A DNA stretch of 63,022 nucleotides from Bacillus sp. JCM 19058 (GTDB taxonomy: Bacteria; Bacillota; Bacilli; Bacillales_H; Bacillaceae_D), in assembly GCA_001310555.1 (NCBI GenBank), contig BAXO01000022.1, forward strand, positions 1 through 63,022. The letters are read 5' to 3'. The notes beneath the pieces were generated by a model. It searched no databases. It was not told the DNA's origin and saw only the letters and a list, made by a program, of their open reading frames with translations. Shown one piece after another: positions 11,078-21,729 of the stretch. The position numbers were made by a program, and so were the translations under genes. Position 1 is the stretch's first letter. Every line of letters begins with the position of its first letter.

Positions 11078-12044
11078 ATGAGTCGCATTCAAATTGGTTT
11101 TATCGGTACTGGGGGAATTGCACACCTTCATGCCAACCAGCTAGCAGAAATTGAAGAGGCAGAAATTAAGGCGGTTACTGATGTAAGTCCGGAGGCGAGG
11201 GAGCGGTTTGTTACGAAATTTGGCCTTGAGCAAGCGCAACAGTTCTCCGATTATCGGGAGATGCTTGAGCAAGGAGAGTTAGATGCGGTAGTGATTTGCT
11301 CTCCGCACACGTTGCATTTTCAGCAAGCAACTGATGTGATGAATCACGGGTTGCATGTTCTAATAGAAAAGCCGATGACCTGCTCTTCTACAGAGGCAGA
11401 GCAGCTAATTGAAACCGCTAACAAGACAGGGAAGATCATGCAAGTATCCTATCAACGCCACTTTCAGTCGGAGTTCATCTATATTCACGATGCGATTGCG
11501 AGCGGGGAAATTGGTTCACTTACTTCAATCACTGCTTCATTGTATCAAAGTTGGTGGAACGGACGGCCGTCTGGGGCATGGAGGCAAAATCCTAAATTAT
11601 CAGGTGGCGGATTCTTGATGGATTCGGGCAGCCATATTATCGATGTGCTGTTATGGACAACCGGTCTAACGCCGGTAGAAGTGAAAACACAGCTTTCTAA
11701 TCAGGGGGCACCGGTGGAAATTGATACGTTTACCTCAATACGTTTTGAGGAAGGGGCAGTCGCTGGATTGAACCTTGTCGGTTGTAGCCCGATTTGGCAT
11801 GAAACGTATGCGTTTTGCGGTGATAAAGGCGGGATTTTTTTACGATAATGGAAAAATCACATTGCATCGTTCGGGGCAGAAGCCAATCACTCCTGAGCTT
11901 CCAAAACAAACGACTAATCAAGATAGAAGCTTTATCGATGCAGTACTTGGGCGACATGAGGTGAAGGTGCCTGGTGAATTTGCTTTGAAGGTCGTCAAAT
12001 TTTCTGAAATGGTTTATAACGCCGCAGGATATAAGCCTTATTAA
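11078..12044 (+). CDS. Gfo/Idh/MocA family NAD(P)-dependent sugar dehydrogenase
   Basis: Oxidoreductases of this family oxidise a hydroxyl of a sugar or cyclitol with NAD(P). The Rossmann motif GFIGTGGIAHLHA lies at residues 7-19, followed by the family motif IEKPMTC (about 96-102) and YQRHF in the substrate region. About 322 residues. A frame change is needed at 11835-11841 (T7). ATG at 11078 was chosen over an upstream in-frame start because ataGAGGAGG precedes it. It overlaps by one base the alternative start of the next gene and shares an operon with two TIM-barrel proteins and an IolW-like dehydrogenase, pointing to sugar or inositol-type catabolism. The exact substrate is not known. Confidence 0.85.
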
Positions 12045-12067
12045 TGGATAAATGGAAGGAGAACGAT

Positions 12068-12936
12068 ATGAACTTTAAGATCGGAATGCGTATACCACCG
12101 AAGATCGGTGCAGAAGGAATAGAAAACGTTGCGGCATGGTCAGCAGAGGCAGGTTTGGATATCATTGATGTCCCACGCCTGACGCCAGAAGTAAAAGCAG
12201 CCTGCGAACGTGCGAACATTGGGATCGGCTCTGTCGATGCCAAAAGTGGGGCTCAGCTTATCAGTCAGATGAGCAACGTCGAGCCGATGCGGTGGAACGT
12301 TTAAAAGGGCAAATGACAGAAATCTCGCAATTGGGCGGGCGTGTGTTATTTATGTGCCTGATCCCAGAAGACCACACGCTGCCAAGAAAAGAAAACTTTG
12401 CTATTTGGAAGGAAACGTTTCCCGATATCGTTAGCCACGCGGAACAAACAGGTATATACATTGCGATCGAAGGCTGGCCTGGGCCGGCGCCTTACTACCC
12501 GACCCTTGGTTGCACACCTGAAATGCTAAGGGCGATGTTCGAAGCGATTCCTTCGCGGCATTTCGGCATGACCTATGATCCGTCACACCTAGTCCGGTTG
12601 GGAATCGATTATTTGCGGGTGCTTTCTGAATTTGGCGAGAGGGTCAATCATTGTCACGGAAAGGACACGGAAATTTTGCACGATGAGCTATATGAATGCG
12701 GCGTGATTCCCGCGACCTTTGGCGAAAAGTACGGGTTTTCCGAAGGATCATGGCGGTATACGATTCCAGGTCACGGAGAAGTAGATTGGGGAAAGGTTGC
12801 TGTGCGACTAGAACGACTCGGCTATGAAGGAGTCGTTAGCATCGAGCTTGAGGATCACCGTTTCTGGGGCTCTATCGAAGCAGAAAGACAAGGGATAGTA
12901 AAGGCCTCTGAGCATTTAAGCAAGTACTTTCGCTAG
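12068..12936 (+). CDS. Sugar phosphate isomerase/epimerase family TIM-barrel protein (frameshift)
   Basis: The xylose isomerase-like TIM-barrel family interconverts sugars or keto-cyclitols with a divalent metal. Visible metal-ligand segments are IAIEGWPG (Glu), MTYDPSHLVRLG (Asp, His), NHCHGKD (His) and VVSIELED (Glu). About 289 residues. A frame change is needed near 12262-12268, not in a long homopolymer; the repaired reading passes through SDEQRRADAVERLKGQ. Start ATG 12068 follows aatggaaggagaac; an alternative ATG at 12044 overlaps the previous stop but lacks a ribosome binding site. It sits directly after a Gfo/Idh/MocA dehydrogenase, a common pairing in inositol and rare-sugar pathways. 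Confidence 0.8.
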
Positions 12937-12967
12937 CTTTTAATACTTGTAAGTAAAAGCGATACTA

Positions 12968-13000
12968 GCGGCTTCCAGCTAAGAGTGGATTAGCCGCTGT
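12968..13000 (+). other. Hairpin between operon genes
   Basis: A short perfect stem agcggct/agccgct encloses about 17 bases and is not followed by a T run. It could be a weak terminator or an RNA processing site between the two halves of the cluster. Confidence 0.35.
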
Positions 13001-13102
13001 GTCGTCTTCGTCTCGAATCGAAAAAATCTGGACAGACTGAACGAAAAAAAGGACGGGAACGAAGCAAGCTCGTATCCGAATATTGTAGGAAAGGAAGAGT
13101 TC

Positions 13103-14159
13103 ATGAAAAAGGAACTACAGGTTGGGCTCATTGGTTATGGCTTTGCGGGCAGTACCTTTCATGCTCCTGTGATAACAACTATTCCTGGACTGAAGCTGAA
13201 AACGATCGTACAACGATCCAGTATGAACTCTAAGGAGCGTTATCCGTGGGTGGAAGTGGTTGACGATGTTCATAAATTGTATCGTGATGAGGACATTGAC
13301 CTGATTGTGATTACAACACCGAGCACTGATCATTACACATTCATCAAGGATGCATTAGCGGCAGGGAAGCATGTCGTTGTTGAGAAGCCTTTTACAACGA
13401 GCTCGAATGAGGCAGACGAATTGATTGAATTGGCAAAGCAAACGGACAGGGTATTGAGCGTTTTCCATAATCGCCGCTGGGACGGAGATTTTTTTGACTA
13501 TCCGACAATTGCTTAATGACAACATACTTGGCCAAACGACGGAGGCAGAATTTCGATGGGAGCGTTTCCACCCGAATACGAATCCAAAGAGCTGGAGAGA
13601 AGGGGATACTACTGGATCAGGTGTACTTTATGATCTCGGCGTCCATTTTCTCGATCAGGTCCTTTGTCTGTTCGGTATGCCAAACTCAATAAACGCATCA
13701 ATTCGCAATCTGAGGCATGGTGCTCAAACCGACGATTACTTTCATGTTAGCTTGGGCTATTCGAGCGGGTTGATCATTCAACTGAAATCTTCCATGCTCG
13801 TCCGTGAGCAAGGCCCACGTTATGTCATCCATGGGACGAAAGGATCCTATACGAAATATGGCGAGGATCCCCAGGAACAGATGTTAAAACAAGGGCTAAC
13901 ACCTCATTCAGCTGGCTGGGGAAGAGAGCCCGAGGAAAACTGGGGAACGCTGAATACATCAATGAATGAGCTGCATGTTGTCGGTCGAGTGGAAACGCTC
14001 GCTGGCTCGTATCAATCATATTACGAAAATGTCAGAGATTGCATTTTAGGAAGGGCTGAACTTGCGGTCAAGCCTGAGGAAGCGCGAATGGCTATCCGTT
14101 TAATTGAACTAGCCCGGTTAAGCAACGAGCAACAAAGAACGGTCGAAGTGACGAGGTAA
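13103..14159 (+). CDS. IolW-like scyllo-inositol dehydrogenase family protein (frameshift)
   Basis: A second Gfo/Idh/MocA protein, about 352 residues after a frame change at 13489-13495 (T7). It strongly resembles the IolW (YvaA) subgroup, which uses NADP to interconvert scyllo-inositol and 2-keto-inositol. Shared features are GLIGYGFAGSTFHAPV (residues 8-23), VITTPSTDHY, VVVEKPFTTS (about 92-101), LSVFHNRRWDGDF (about 117-129), TGSGVLYDLGVHFLDQ and PRYVIHGTKGSY. Start ATG follows aggaaaggaag. It is separated by about 165 bases from the previous gene and followed closely by another TIM-barrel isomerase. The activity is inferred from similarity; close relatives also act on other cyclitols and sugars. 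Confidence 0.82.
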
Positions 14160-14172
14160 AGGAGTGAAAGCT

Positions 14173-15012
14173 GTGTCTCATCTTAAGTTGGCCTTGAATG
14201 CATCCACTTTATTTCCCTTTCATTTGGATGCTATGGCACAAATACGCGTTGCCAGTGAGGCTGGATACGAAGGGATCGAGCTATGGGTTAAAGATATCGA
14301 AGCGTATCTTGAAAATGGGGGTTCTATTAAAGAGCTTAAAGCGTTCGTTGACGAGTGCGGGATTAGTGTTGTTAACGCGATTACATTTTTTAAGTGGTCA
14401 GACGAGGATGAAGAGGTTCGGAGGGATGGACTCCGTCAAGCTGAACGCGAGATGACTATGCTGGCAGAGTTAGGCTGTCAGGCCGTTGCTGCACCACCGA
14501 GCGGAAATGTAGAGAACGTTTCGTTAACAGCGATGGCTTCCCATTTTTCTGAGCTGACAAGGATGGCCCGGAAGATTGGGATTGAGCCTTATCTTGAATT
14601 TTGGGGGAGGGCGAAACGACTCTCGACATTAAGCGAAGCGCTCTTTGTTGCTATGGAGAGCGGATTTCCTGATATTAAAATATTAATCGACCCCTTCCAT
14701 ATGTATACGGGCGGGAGTAGTCTTGAAGGGTTATCGTATTTGAATGGCAAACACATTGGCATTGTTCATGTGAATGATTACCCGACAGCACCGCCGAGGG
14801 CAGTAATTTCTGATGCCGATCGGGTTTTCCCGGGAGAAGGGGTTTTGCCGACAGAAAAGCTGACGGCATATTTAGGGCAGTCAGGATACAGCGGATACCT
14901 TTCCCTTGAATTGTTTATTGAGAGCTATGGAAATCAAACGCCGTTAGAGGTTGCGGAAAAAGGGCTGGAAACGATAAAGAAAGCCTATCAATTAGAAAGG
15001 TTAAACGTATGA
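14173..15012 (+). CDS. Sugar phosphate isomerase/epimerase family TIM-barrel protein
   Basis: An intact protein of about 279 residues of the xylose isomerase-like superfamily. Metal-binding segments visible are IEPYLEFWG (Glu), KILIDPFHMY (Asp, His), GIVHVNDYP (His) and GYLSLELFIE (Glu). I place the start at GTG 14173 because the ribosome binding site aaaggag (14158-14164) overlaps the upstream GTG at 14164. It follows the IolW-like dehydrogenase by 13 bases and is likely co-transcribed. In inositol pathways such proteins act as 2-keto-inositol isomerase or dehydratase; which step applies here cannot be told from sequence. Confidence 0.85.
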   Translation: MSHLKLALNASTLFPFHLDAMAQIRVASEAGYEGIELWVKDIEAYLENGGSIKELKAFVDECGISVVNAITFFKWSDEDEEVRRDGLRQAEREMTMLAELGCQAVAAPPSGNVENVSLTAMASHFSELTRMARKIGIEPYLEFWGRAKRLSTLSEALFVAMESGFPDIKILIDPFHMYTGGSSLEGLSYLNGKHIGIVHVNDYPTAPPRAVISDADRVFPGEGVLPTEKLTAYLGQSGYSGYLSLELFIESYGNQTPLEVAEKGLETIKKAYQLERLNV

Positions 15013-15715
15013 TTTCAATTTCGATTTGAGCAGCCATAACGTAGGAACGACCGGTGCACATATTGCGTTGTCCAGTTCATGCCCGTTTCTATATGGAGGA
15101 TGGCGTTCGAAACAAAGGTTGTATGGGCGATAATAGAGTAAAATAGAATATTTAGTAAGCTCTCTTATAGAGTAGGGGAAAGCATGATGCTAAATCGAGC
15201 ATAATTCGAATCTTCCCATGATATAAGGGGGTTATTTTTTGTGCTCGTTTTATATTGGTAAAAAAAATCAGCGTAATTCAAACTTTCCGTTCACGAAAAG
15301 GAAGATGAGGGGGAGATGCTATTTGTAAACGCGACTGAAGTCTTACGAACAGGTGGCTTACGCTTCCTATTGATTTTTATAAGTAAAAAAGTATAAAAAT
15401 TGGATAATTTCCCATGCAAGCAAAGCCCCGTCCAGCTCTAAGCGTTCGGCAACGAGCAAGCTTCTTTTGTCTCTGGCCGATCAGTCAGCATCAGTTCCTT
15501 CCGTCCTTGTGCTTCCTTTATCTCCGCCGACGCTGTCCGGTTTGTTCGTTGTCAACCGGGATTCACGACTGCAAAACTGTTTTGTACTAAACGGTTTTAT
15601 AATAAAACGGATTCAATTAATCATGATGAGGTATTTCGGAAAGGAAATCTAGTATAGAAGGGAAGGTATGTTATCGGATTGTTAAACCTAATAGTCTCCG
15701 CTAACAAATAATAGA
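15013..15715. other. Intergenic region upstream of the AraC regulator
   Basis: About 700 bases without a supported gene. Short open readings (for example 15467-15652) lack ribosome binding sites and recognisable content. The stretch may hold decayed sequence plus the promoter of the AraC gene. Confidence 0.4.
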
Positions 15716-16582
15716 ATGAGAGAAAAACAAAGAGAATTTGTAAAAATTTTCTATCATACCCCAAGTGATCTAGAGAAAATGGGGGGGATTTGGTTGATGA
15801 GAACGGGGAGAAGTATTGCCAAGCCTAATTATTCAGTCGGCCCCCGAGTTATCGAGCATTACTCGATTCATTTTGTTCTTGAAGGAGAAATGATCTTTCA
15901 GCAGCCGAAATGCAAGAAACACGTAAAAAAATGGGATATGTATTGTATATTTCCCAATTTACCTCACCGTTACTATATTGCTAACTCAAAAAAAACACTT
16001 CGCTTTTTGTGGATATCTATTCAAGGGAGGCAAGTGGAAGCATTGTTGCATCGTCTTGGGGTTACCTCCGAACAGCCTCATTTACCTCATGTCTTGAATG
16101 TGTCGTTGTTGAGTATTCTTGAGCGGATATCAGAATCGATTGACCATCCGAAGCAAATTGATGATTTGTTGATCGTCCAACAACTATATAATCTTTTTCA
16201 GGAATTGATGAAACACAATCAAGGCTCCACTTACAATCATGAGCATGAATTGATCATAAATAAAGGTTTAAAATATATGGATATGCATTTCGATGAAGGC
16301 ATTCTTGTTCAAGATGTTGTCCATCATTTGAGACATATTGAACGTTCTCAATTTACAAAGCTTTTTAGAAGATACAAGGGAATGAGCCCGAAACAATATT
16401 TACAAAACTTACGAATGAAAAAGGGAGAAAGGATGTTAAGGGAAACTTCATTTAAAGTGACAGAAATTGCTTTATCTCTCGGCTATCCAGATTTGTACTC
16501 TTTTACACGGGCATTTAAACAATATTTTGGGTTACCACCTACGACATATAGAGAACGTATTCCGCTACCAGAAGTTGAATAA
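15716..16582 (+). CDS. AraC family transcriptional regulator
   Basis: An intact 288-residue regulator. The N-terminal half is a cupin-type effector domain (HYSIHFVLEGEMIF, CIFPNLPHRYYIAN). The C-terminal half has two helix-turn-helix motifs, with QDVVHHLRHIERSQFTKLF and the signature VTEIALSLGYPDLYSFTRAF followed by KQYFGLPPTTYR. It lies just upstream of a solute-binding lipoprotein gene on the same strand and probably controls it or the surrounding sugar cluster in response to a sugar. Confidence 0.9.
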   Translation: MREKQREFVKIFYHTPSDLEKMGGIWLMRTGRSIAKPNYSVGPRVIEHYSIHFVLEGEMIFQQPKCKKHVKKWDMYCIFPNLPHRYYIANSKKTLRFLWISIQGRQVEALLHRLGVTSEQPHLPHVLNVSLLSILERISESIDHPKQIDDLLIVQQLYNLFQELMKHNQGSTYNHEHELIINKGLKYMDMHFDEGILVQDVVHHLRHIERSQFTKLFRRYKGMSPKQYLQNLRMKKGERMLRETSFKVTEIALSLGYPDLYSFTRAFKQYFGLPPTTYRERIPLPEVE

Positions 16583-16746
16583 GAGTTCGTGTTCATGCAC
16601 AAAATGTATAATTTTCTTCTGCAAATTGATATTTCCTTTGGGTGTGTAACATTGTAACCTTATAAAAACCTTAGTAAAGGTAGTTAGAAAGCATCTTCTT
16701 TTTGGGATGGCAGTTGAAAATGATTTAGAAGGAGGTTTGAAAGTTA

Positions 16747-18063
16747 GTGCGTAAACACAAATTGTTTATTTTACTGCTTTGGACTCTCATAGTGGTAGGG
16801 CTAGCTGCGTGTTCAGGTACAGAAAACAGTAGTAATGATACTATTGCTGATCCTGACTCTGAGGATGAAGAACTGGAACCAGTAACGATTCGAATTATGT
16901 CTCGTGGCCCTTTCAATGATGATGAACGTTTTCAAGAATATTATGTGGAACCGTTGGCGAAGGTTTACCCGCATATTACGTTGGAGCGAGTACCAGGGGG
17001 AATAGGAGATTTAGAGGATATGATTCTTGCGCAGGAGACTCCTGATATTATCGCCCCATGGAATGGTGATTTCGCCCTTTTAATGGGGATGGAGCTAATG
17101 CAGGATCTCCATCCATATGTCGAGGAGTTAGGTTCGGACTTGGAACGATTTGAACCCGAGACTCTTGACTCAGCTACGATTAATGGCGCCTTGTATGGAT
17201 TACCATACGCGCAGCAATTCGAAGCCTTATACTATAATAAAGATATTTTTGATCTGTTTGGTGTTCCATACCCAAAGGATGGGATGACGTGGAATGACAC
17301 GATAGAGTTAGCGACAGTAGTATCCCGTGAGGAATCTGGAACGAATTATCGTGGGTTGCATCCACATATGTTCGCAAGACTGCTAAATCCGTTTGGTCTT
17401 GGTAGCTTCGCCGACTTTGAAACGAATGAAAGTATTGTTTCTGCAAGGAAGGACGATTTGAAAGTAGCTTTGGAAACGTGGGATGCGATAGCGAAAATCC
17501 CAGGGAATTTGCCTGAAGACATTAACGATTTGAATAATATGGATTATGGAGAGCAGGAATTTTTTGAAGGAACATTAGCGATGTTACCTGCCGTGAACAT
17601 TATAAATTATCTACCAGAAGAGTTGAACTGGGGAGTGGTTCAGTATCCTCAGTTTGAACAAGTTCCTAATACGTACGGAGCTATCGATGCCCATTATCAT
17701 GTATTAACAACCGTTTCGCAAAATCCTACAGATGCGTTTCGCGTAATGGATTTCTTTGCATCACCTGAATTTCAAGAACGAATGACAAGAGAGTTAGGTC
17801 TCTTTACTGTAATGAAAGATCCTGAGATTAAGACTGCTTTCGCTAGTGAGAACCCGATCATTAGTGAGATGGATTTTTCCGGTGTTTTTAAAAGCACTGC
17901 GGCTGAATCACCGATCTTACATGAGATTCGTCTTGAATTAAGGGGAATTGCTGGTGCAAAAGCGGTACAAATGATTGAGGATGGAAGAGATGTGAATACA
18001 ATCATTTCTGAAATTGAACAGGAAGTGGACGTAGCGATTAAAGAATATGAAAGTAGACAATAA
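16747..18063 (+). CDS. Extracellular solute-binding lipoprotein (sugar ABC family)
   Basis: A 438-residue family 1 solute-binding protein. It has an N-terminal signal with lipobox LAAC (Cys at about residue 22), then VTIRIMSRGPFNDDERF at the start of the mature fold, and YGLPYAQQFEALYYNKDIFD, a typical family segment. GTG start follows aaggaggt at 16731-16738. It would bind a sugar or oligosaccharide outside the cell. Unusually no ABC permease genes are next to it: its neighbours are an AraC regulator and a secreted phosphoesterase. The permeases must be elsewhere, or the protein serves as a sensor. Confidence 0.88.
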   Translation: MRKHKLFILLLWTLIVVGLAACSGTENSSNDTIADPDSEDEELEPVTIRIMSRGPFNDDERFQEYYVEPLAKVYPHITLERVPGGIGDLEDMILAQETPDIIAPWNGDFALLMGMELMQDLHPYVEELGSDLERFEPETLDSATINGALYGLPYAQQFEALYYNKDIFDLFGVPYPKDGMTWNDTIELATVVSREESGTNYRGLHPHMFARLLNPFGLGSFADFETNESIVSARKDDLKVALETWDAIAKIPGNLPEDINDLNNMDYGEQEFFEGTLAMLPAVNIINYLPEELNWGVVQYPQFEQVPNTYGAIDAHYHVLTTVSQNPTDAFRVMDFFASPEFQERMTRELGLFTVMKDPEIKTAFASENPIISEMDFSGVFKSTAAESPILHEIRLELRGIAGAKAVQMIEDGRDVNTIISEIEQEVDVAIKEYESRQ

Positions 18064-18162
18064 CATGAGTGATGAAAGTACTATTTAAGCAGAGGAAGAC
18101 TAAAAAAAACATTTTAGACGAATACCTCAAGGCAATTTTATAATACGGAGGTTTATTGTTAA

Positions 18163-19831
18163 ATGAAAAAGAGGCTGGCGTTTCTTTGCATGTTCACTTT
18201 TTGTCTATTTTTTCTCGTTGATGTTTCACTTGCTGAAAAAGAAGAGGATGTGGAAACTAAACCAAAAATGTCCTTCAGTGCGATCAGTGACACTCATATT
18301 AGAGATTCATCGTTTTCTCATAACAAATTACTAGCAGCTCTTCAGGATTTGTACGAGGTTGACTCTGAAGCAGATGCCCTAGTCATTAACGGAGATATTA
18401 CAAACACTGGATTTCCTGAGGAATATTCAATTCTCCGCGAATTATTGGACCAATCTCCTATACCTATGAATACGTTTATGTCGATAGGGAATCATGAGTT
18501 TTTTCATGAAGAAGGTAATGATGTAAGCATTCAAAGGTTTACAGACTTTATTAATGAAGACTATGTGTATTACGAAAAAAATAGTAAAAGAGTATTCTTT
18601 TATTTTCCTTGGTTCTGAAAGCTGGGGACCGGTAGATTCACCAACGAAAGATGCCGCTTTCATTAGTAATGAGCAATTGAATTGGTTCAAAGATACGTTA
18701 CAAAAACGCAGCAACAATAACAAACCGATCTTTGTGTTCCTTCATCAACCGTTGAGAGATACATATGGAGAGGGGGACGAAAGGTTAGAGGAGGTGCTCT
18801 CTAGCTACCCACAGGCAATATTATTTTCAAGTCATACCCATCGGGATATGCGAAAACCTCATACGAATATGTCTGAAGAAGAAGGTTTTCCAGTTGTTAA
18901 CACGGCATCGACTTATTATACAACCTTTTGGCCAACTCAAAATTGGGATGAAAGTCAAGGTTTGTACGTACAGGTTTTCGATCATGGGGTAGAAATTAAT
19001 GGACGTGACTTTTCAAGAAAACAGTGGATTCCTGAGGCGTATTACAAGATCGATATTCCAACAGAAACAACCTTTTCATTTGAAGGACAGTACTTCTATC
19101 CTGGTGAATCAAATTTATTCATCTCAAACTTTAATAATTACGGTTCTCAGGAAATAGTAGACGCCGATTTCAATTTAGAAGTCCCTGACGGATGGACAGT
19201 GGAGGCCGTATCTGACTCACATTTTCGGTCCATTTCACCGGGAAACTCAGTTGATATTCATTGGTTAGTGACACCTCCTAAAGAATTTAAGCCTGGATTT
19301 GTTACATTGAATGAAAGTGCTTCATTCATTTATGGAGAAAAAAGAAGGCAAGCGGAAATAAGCACGGCCCCAATTACAAGAGTTGTCCCCTCTCCACCAA
19401 CTGCCGACTCCTATTTAAGTGATATGGAATGGACAGACGCGTTAAATCACTGGGCACCGGTACAACGGGATAAAAGTATCGATGGCAATCCGATGACGAT
19501 TGATGGGGTTGAGTTCGAGAAAGGTCTTGGTGTTCATGCGCTTTCAGAAATATCCTTTTACTTAGGTGGTCACTTCTCAACATTCACGGGAAATGTCGGC
19601 ATTGATGATGAAGTAGATGAGAGAGGCTCAGTCGTCTTTCAAGTTTGGACAGATGGCCAAATCGTTTATGATAGCGGGGTTATTAGTGGCACGGATCCAG
19701 CAAAAGAAGTGAATATCGATATTGCGGGGGCAAACGAGTTAAAGCTTATTGTTACAGACGCTGATGACGGTAGACAAAACGACCATGCGAATTGGGCAAA
19801 TGCGCGTATTTGGAAGGATCCCCCGCAATGA
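18163..19831 (+). CDS. Secreted metallophosphoesterase with C-terminal NPCBM domain (frameshift)
   Basis: A signal peptide (residues 1-24, ending SLAEKEE) precedes a calcineurin-like phosphoesterase domain with SAISDTHIRDSS (DxH), VINGDITN (GD), SIGNHEF (GNHE), VFLHQPL and LFSSHTHRDM. A beta-rich linker follows, then an NPCBM (novel putative carbohydrate-binding module) domain from about residue 415: GLGVHALSEISFYL, FTGNVGIDDEV and FQVWTDGQIVYDSGV. About 556 residues; a frame change is needed at 18576-18582 (A7). It would hydrolyse a phosphodiester or phosphomonoester outside the cell, anchored to a glycan. Together with the solute-binding protein before it and the isomerases around it this suggests release and use of a phosphorylated or phosphodiester-linked sugar; that is inference. 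Confidence 0.85.
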
Positions 19832-20101
19832 GTGCATTCAATAGACAATTTGATAGATTCAGGGAGACGGTGGCATTCATGAATGATTCGGCACCAGGCT
19901 AGATGATTCATCCGGATTACCTCAAGAAGTAGACATCATCAAAAAGAGAATAAGCTGAATCATCGAGAATCAGGTGTCATGATCTGCCTCGTAGGGAGCC
20001 TTTAAGTGAAACGTTTTGAACAACAATGGTACTGATTTTTTGATGACAAAATAGCATGACTCCGTGTTACAAAAATGAATTTTATAATGGGAGGCAATAC
20101 G

Positions 20102-20983
20102 ATGCATTTATCTACGTCGCTAAATGTATTCGAAACAGAGTATCCAATTAGTTCTGCTATAGAAAAATGTAAAGCTGCAGGTTTTCGAAGACTCGATTTC
20201 AACTATTGGGATCATCAAAAATATGTTCAAAAGATGTCATCGGCGGAAGAAGAGAAGTGGGCGCAAACGATTCGCCAAGCGGCAGATGTAAACGGGGTTC
20301 GGTTTACGCAAATGCATGGTCCTGTGCATGGGAGAGCATTTAATAGCATGGTGGCAGGCTTGAATGTAGACTCATTTCTTGAATTGGCAAAACGCTCATT
20401 AAAAACAGCCCAAACTTTAGGTGTCTCTTGGGTGGTCTTTCATCCTAGTATGATTTCAGAAGAAGGCCATGAAACGCACAAAGAAGTGACCAACTATAAC
20501 TATGAATTTTTTCAGCACTTGTTTCCAACGATGGAAGCAACAGGGGTAGGGATTGCCCTTGAAAATATGATCAGTCGCTTGCAAGGAACGAAAAAATATT
20601 GTTCTGATCCCGCAGAACTGGTTGAATTGATTGATCGTTTAAATCACCCATTGGTTGGCGCTTGCTGGGATACAGGTCATGGTCATGTGAGTTCCTTCGA
20701 GCAAGAGAAATCGATTAAATTATTGGGTCATCGATTAAAAGCAACTCATATTCAAGATAATGACGGAAATAAGGATCAGCATTTTCTCCCATATCACGGA
20801 ACCATTAACTGGGATAAGGTCATGCAATCACTTCGGGAGGTTCATTACACGAACGATTTTACGTATGAAGTCGCGCAAGCCATTCGTGTAGTGCCGAAAG
20901 AAATACGAGATACAGCTTTGGACTATGCATCAAAGATAGGAAAGTATTTAATAAAATTAGAAAAAGGTGTTTCCCAGCAATGA
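20102..20983 (+). CDS. Sugar phosphate isomerase/epimerase family TIM-barrel protein
   Basis: The third TIM-barrel isomerase of the cluster, intact at 293 residues. Metal-binding segments are GIALENMIS (Glu), GACWDTGHGH (Asp, His), ATHIQDND (His) and FTYEVAQ (Glu), with TQMHGPVHG and WVVFHPSM on earlier strands. ATG 20102 is preferred over 20075 because aatgggaggcaat lies just before it. Its stop overlaps the start of a histidine phosphatase gene, so the two are translationally coupled and probably act on successive sugar phosphates. Confidence 0.88.
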   Translation: MHLSTSLNVFETEYPISSAIEKCKAAGFRRLDFNYWDHQKYVQKMSSAEEEKWAQTIRQAADVNGVRFTQMHGPVHGRAFNSMVAGLNVDSFLELAKRSLKTAQTLGVSWVVFHPSMISEEGHETHKEVTNYNYEFFQHLFPTMEATGVGIALENMISRLQGTKKYCSDPAELVELIDRLNHPLVGACWDTGHGHVSSFEQEKSIKLLGHRLKATHIQDNDGNKDQHFLPYHGTINWDKVMQSLREVHYTNDFTYEVAQAIRVVPKEIRDTALDYASKIGKYLIKLEKGVSQQ

Positions 20984-21686
20984 GATTATATATTATTCGT
21001 CATGCGGATCCTGATTATGCAAATAATACGATTACGCCTGATGGCGCTCTTGAAGCCGATGCGCTGTCAAAGCGATTGGCGAAAGTTGGGTTTGACTGGA
21101 TTTATTCATCTCCCTTGGGACGCGCAATCGATACGATGAACTACACCGCTGAACGAATCGGAACGATTGAACAATCGTACAAGGTTGGATGAAGGAAATA
21201 TCTGATATACAAGTGAAAGATTCACCTTGGGGCTCAATGGTGGCGTGGAATATTCCAGGGGAAGCGGTCTTAAGTGAAGAACCCTTTCCTCACCATAGCA
21301 CTTGGAATGAGATTTCATATTTTAAAGGGGTCAAGGTCAAGGAGAAATTTGAGGAAATAAAACAGCAATCCGACAAATTTTTATCATCACACGGGTACGA
21401 GCGGGAACAGGGAAAATATCGCTGCATCAAACCGAGTGATGAAAAGATTGCCGTGTTTTGTCATGGTGGATTTGGACTCACGTGGATTGCACATTTATTG
21501 CAAATACCGCTATCATTAGTATGGACGGGATTTTGGCTTGCTCCTAGCTCCGTAACAACGATTTTGTTCGATCGGCGGTCACCAGAATGGGCGGTTCCAC
21601 GCTGTCTTGGATTAGGAGATACCTCTCACTTATATGAAGCGGGATTGGAAGTGAAGCCTCGGGGGATTGTTGCCAACTATTATTAA
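20980..21686 (+). CDS. Histidine phosphatase family protein (frameshift)
   Basis: A phosphoglycerate mutase-like phosphatase of about 235 residues. The phosphohistidine motif is YIIRHADPDY (residues 4-13). The second catalytic histidine lies in IAVFCHGGFGLTW (about 153-165), and SSPLGRAIDTM supplies the usual arginine. A frame change is needed near 21183-21190, not in a long run; the repaired reading is YKVGWMKEI. The start overlaps the preceding isomerase gene, and a strong terminator follows the stop. It probably dephosphorylates a small sugar phosphate. Confidence 0.85.
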
Positions 21687-21700
21687 TATTATTAAAGAAA

Positions 21701-21729
21701 AGAGACGAGCGGCTTCACTCGTCTCTTTT
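21701..21729 (+). terminator. Rho-independent terminator
   Basis: Nine-pair stem agagacgag/ctcgtctct around a short loop, followed by tttt. It closes the isomerase-histidine phosphatase transcript. Confidence 0.85.

Noticed and set aside
15467..15652. Short reading upstream of the AraC gene
   Set aside because: No ribosome binding site; contains unlikely residue order and is probably chance.
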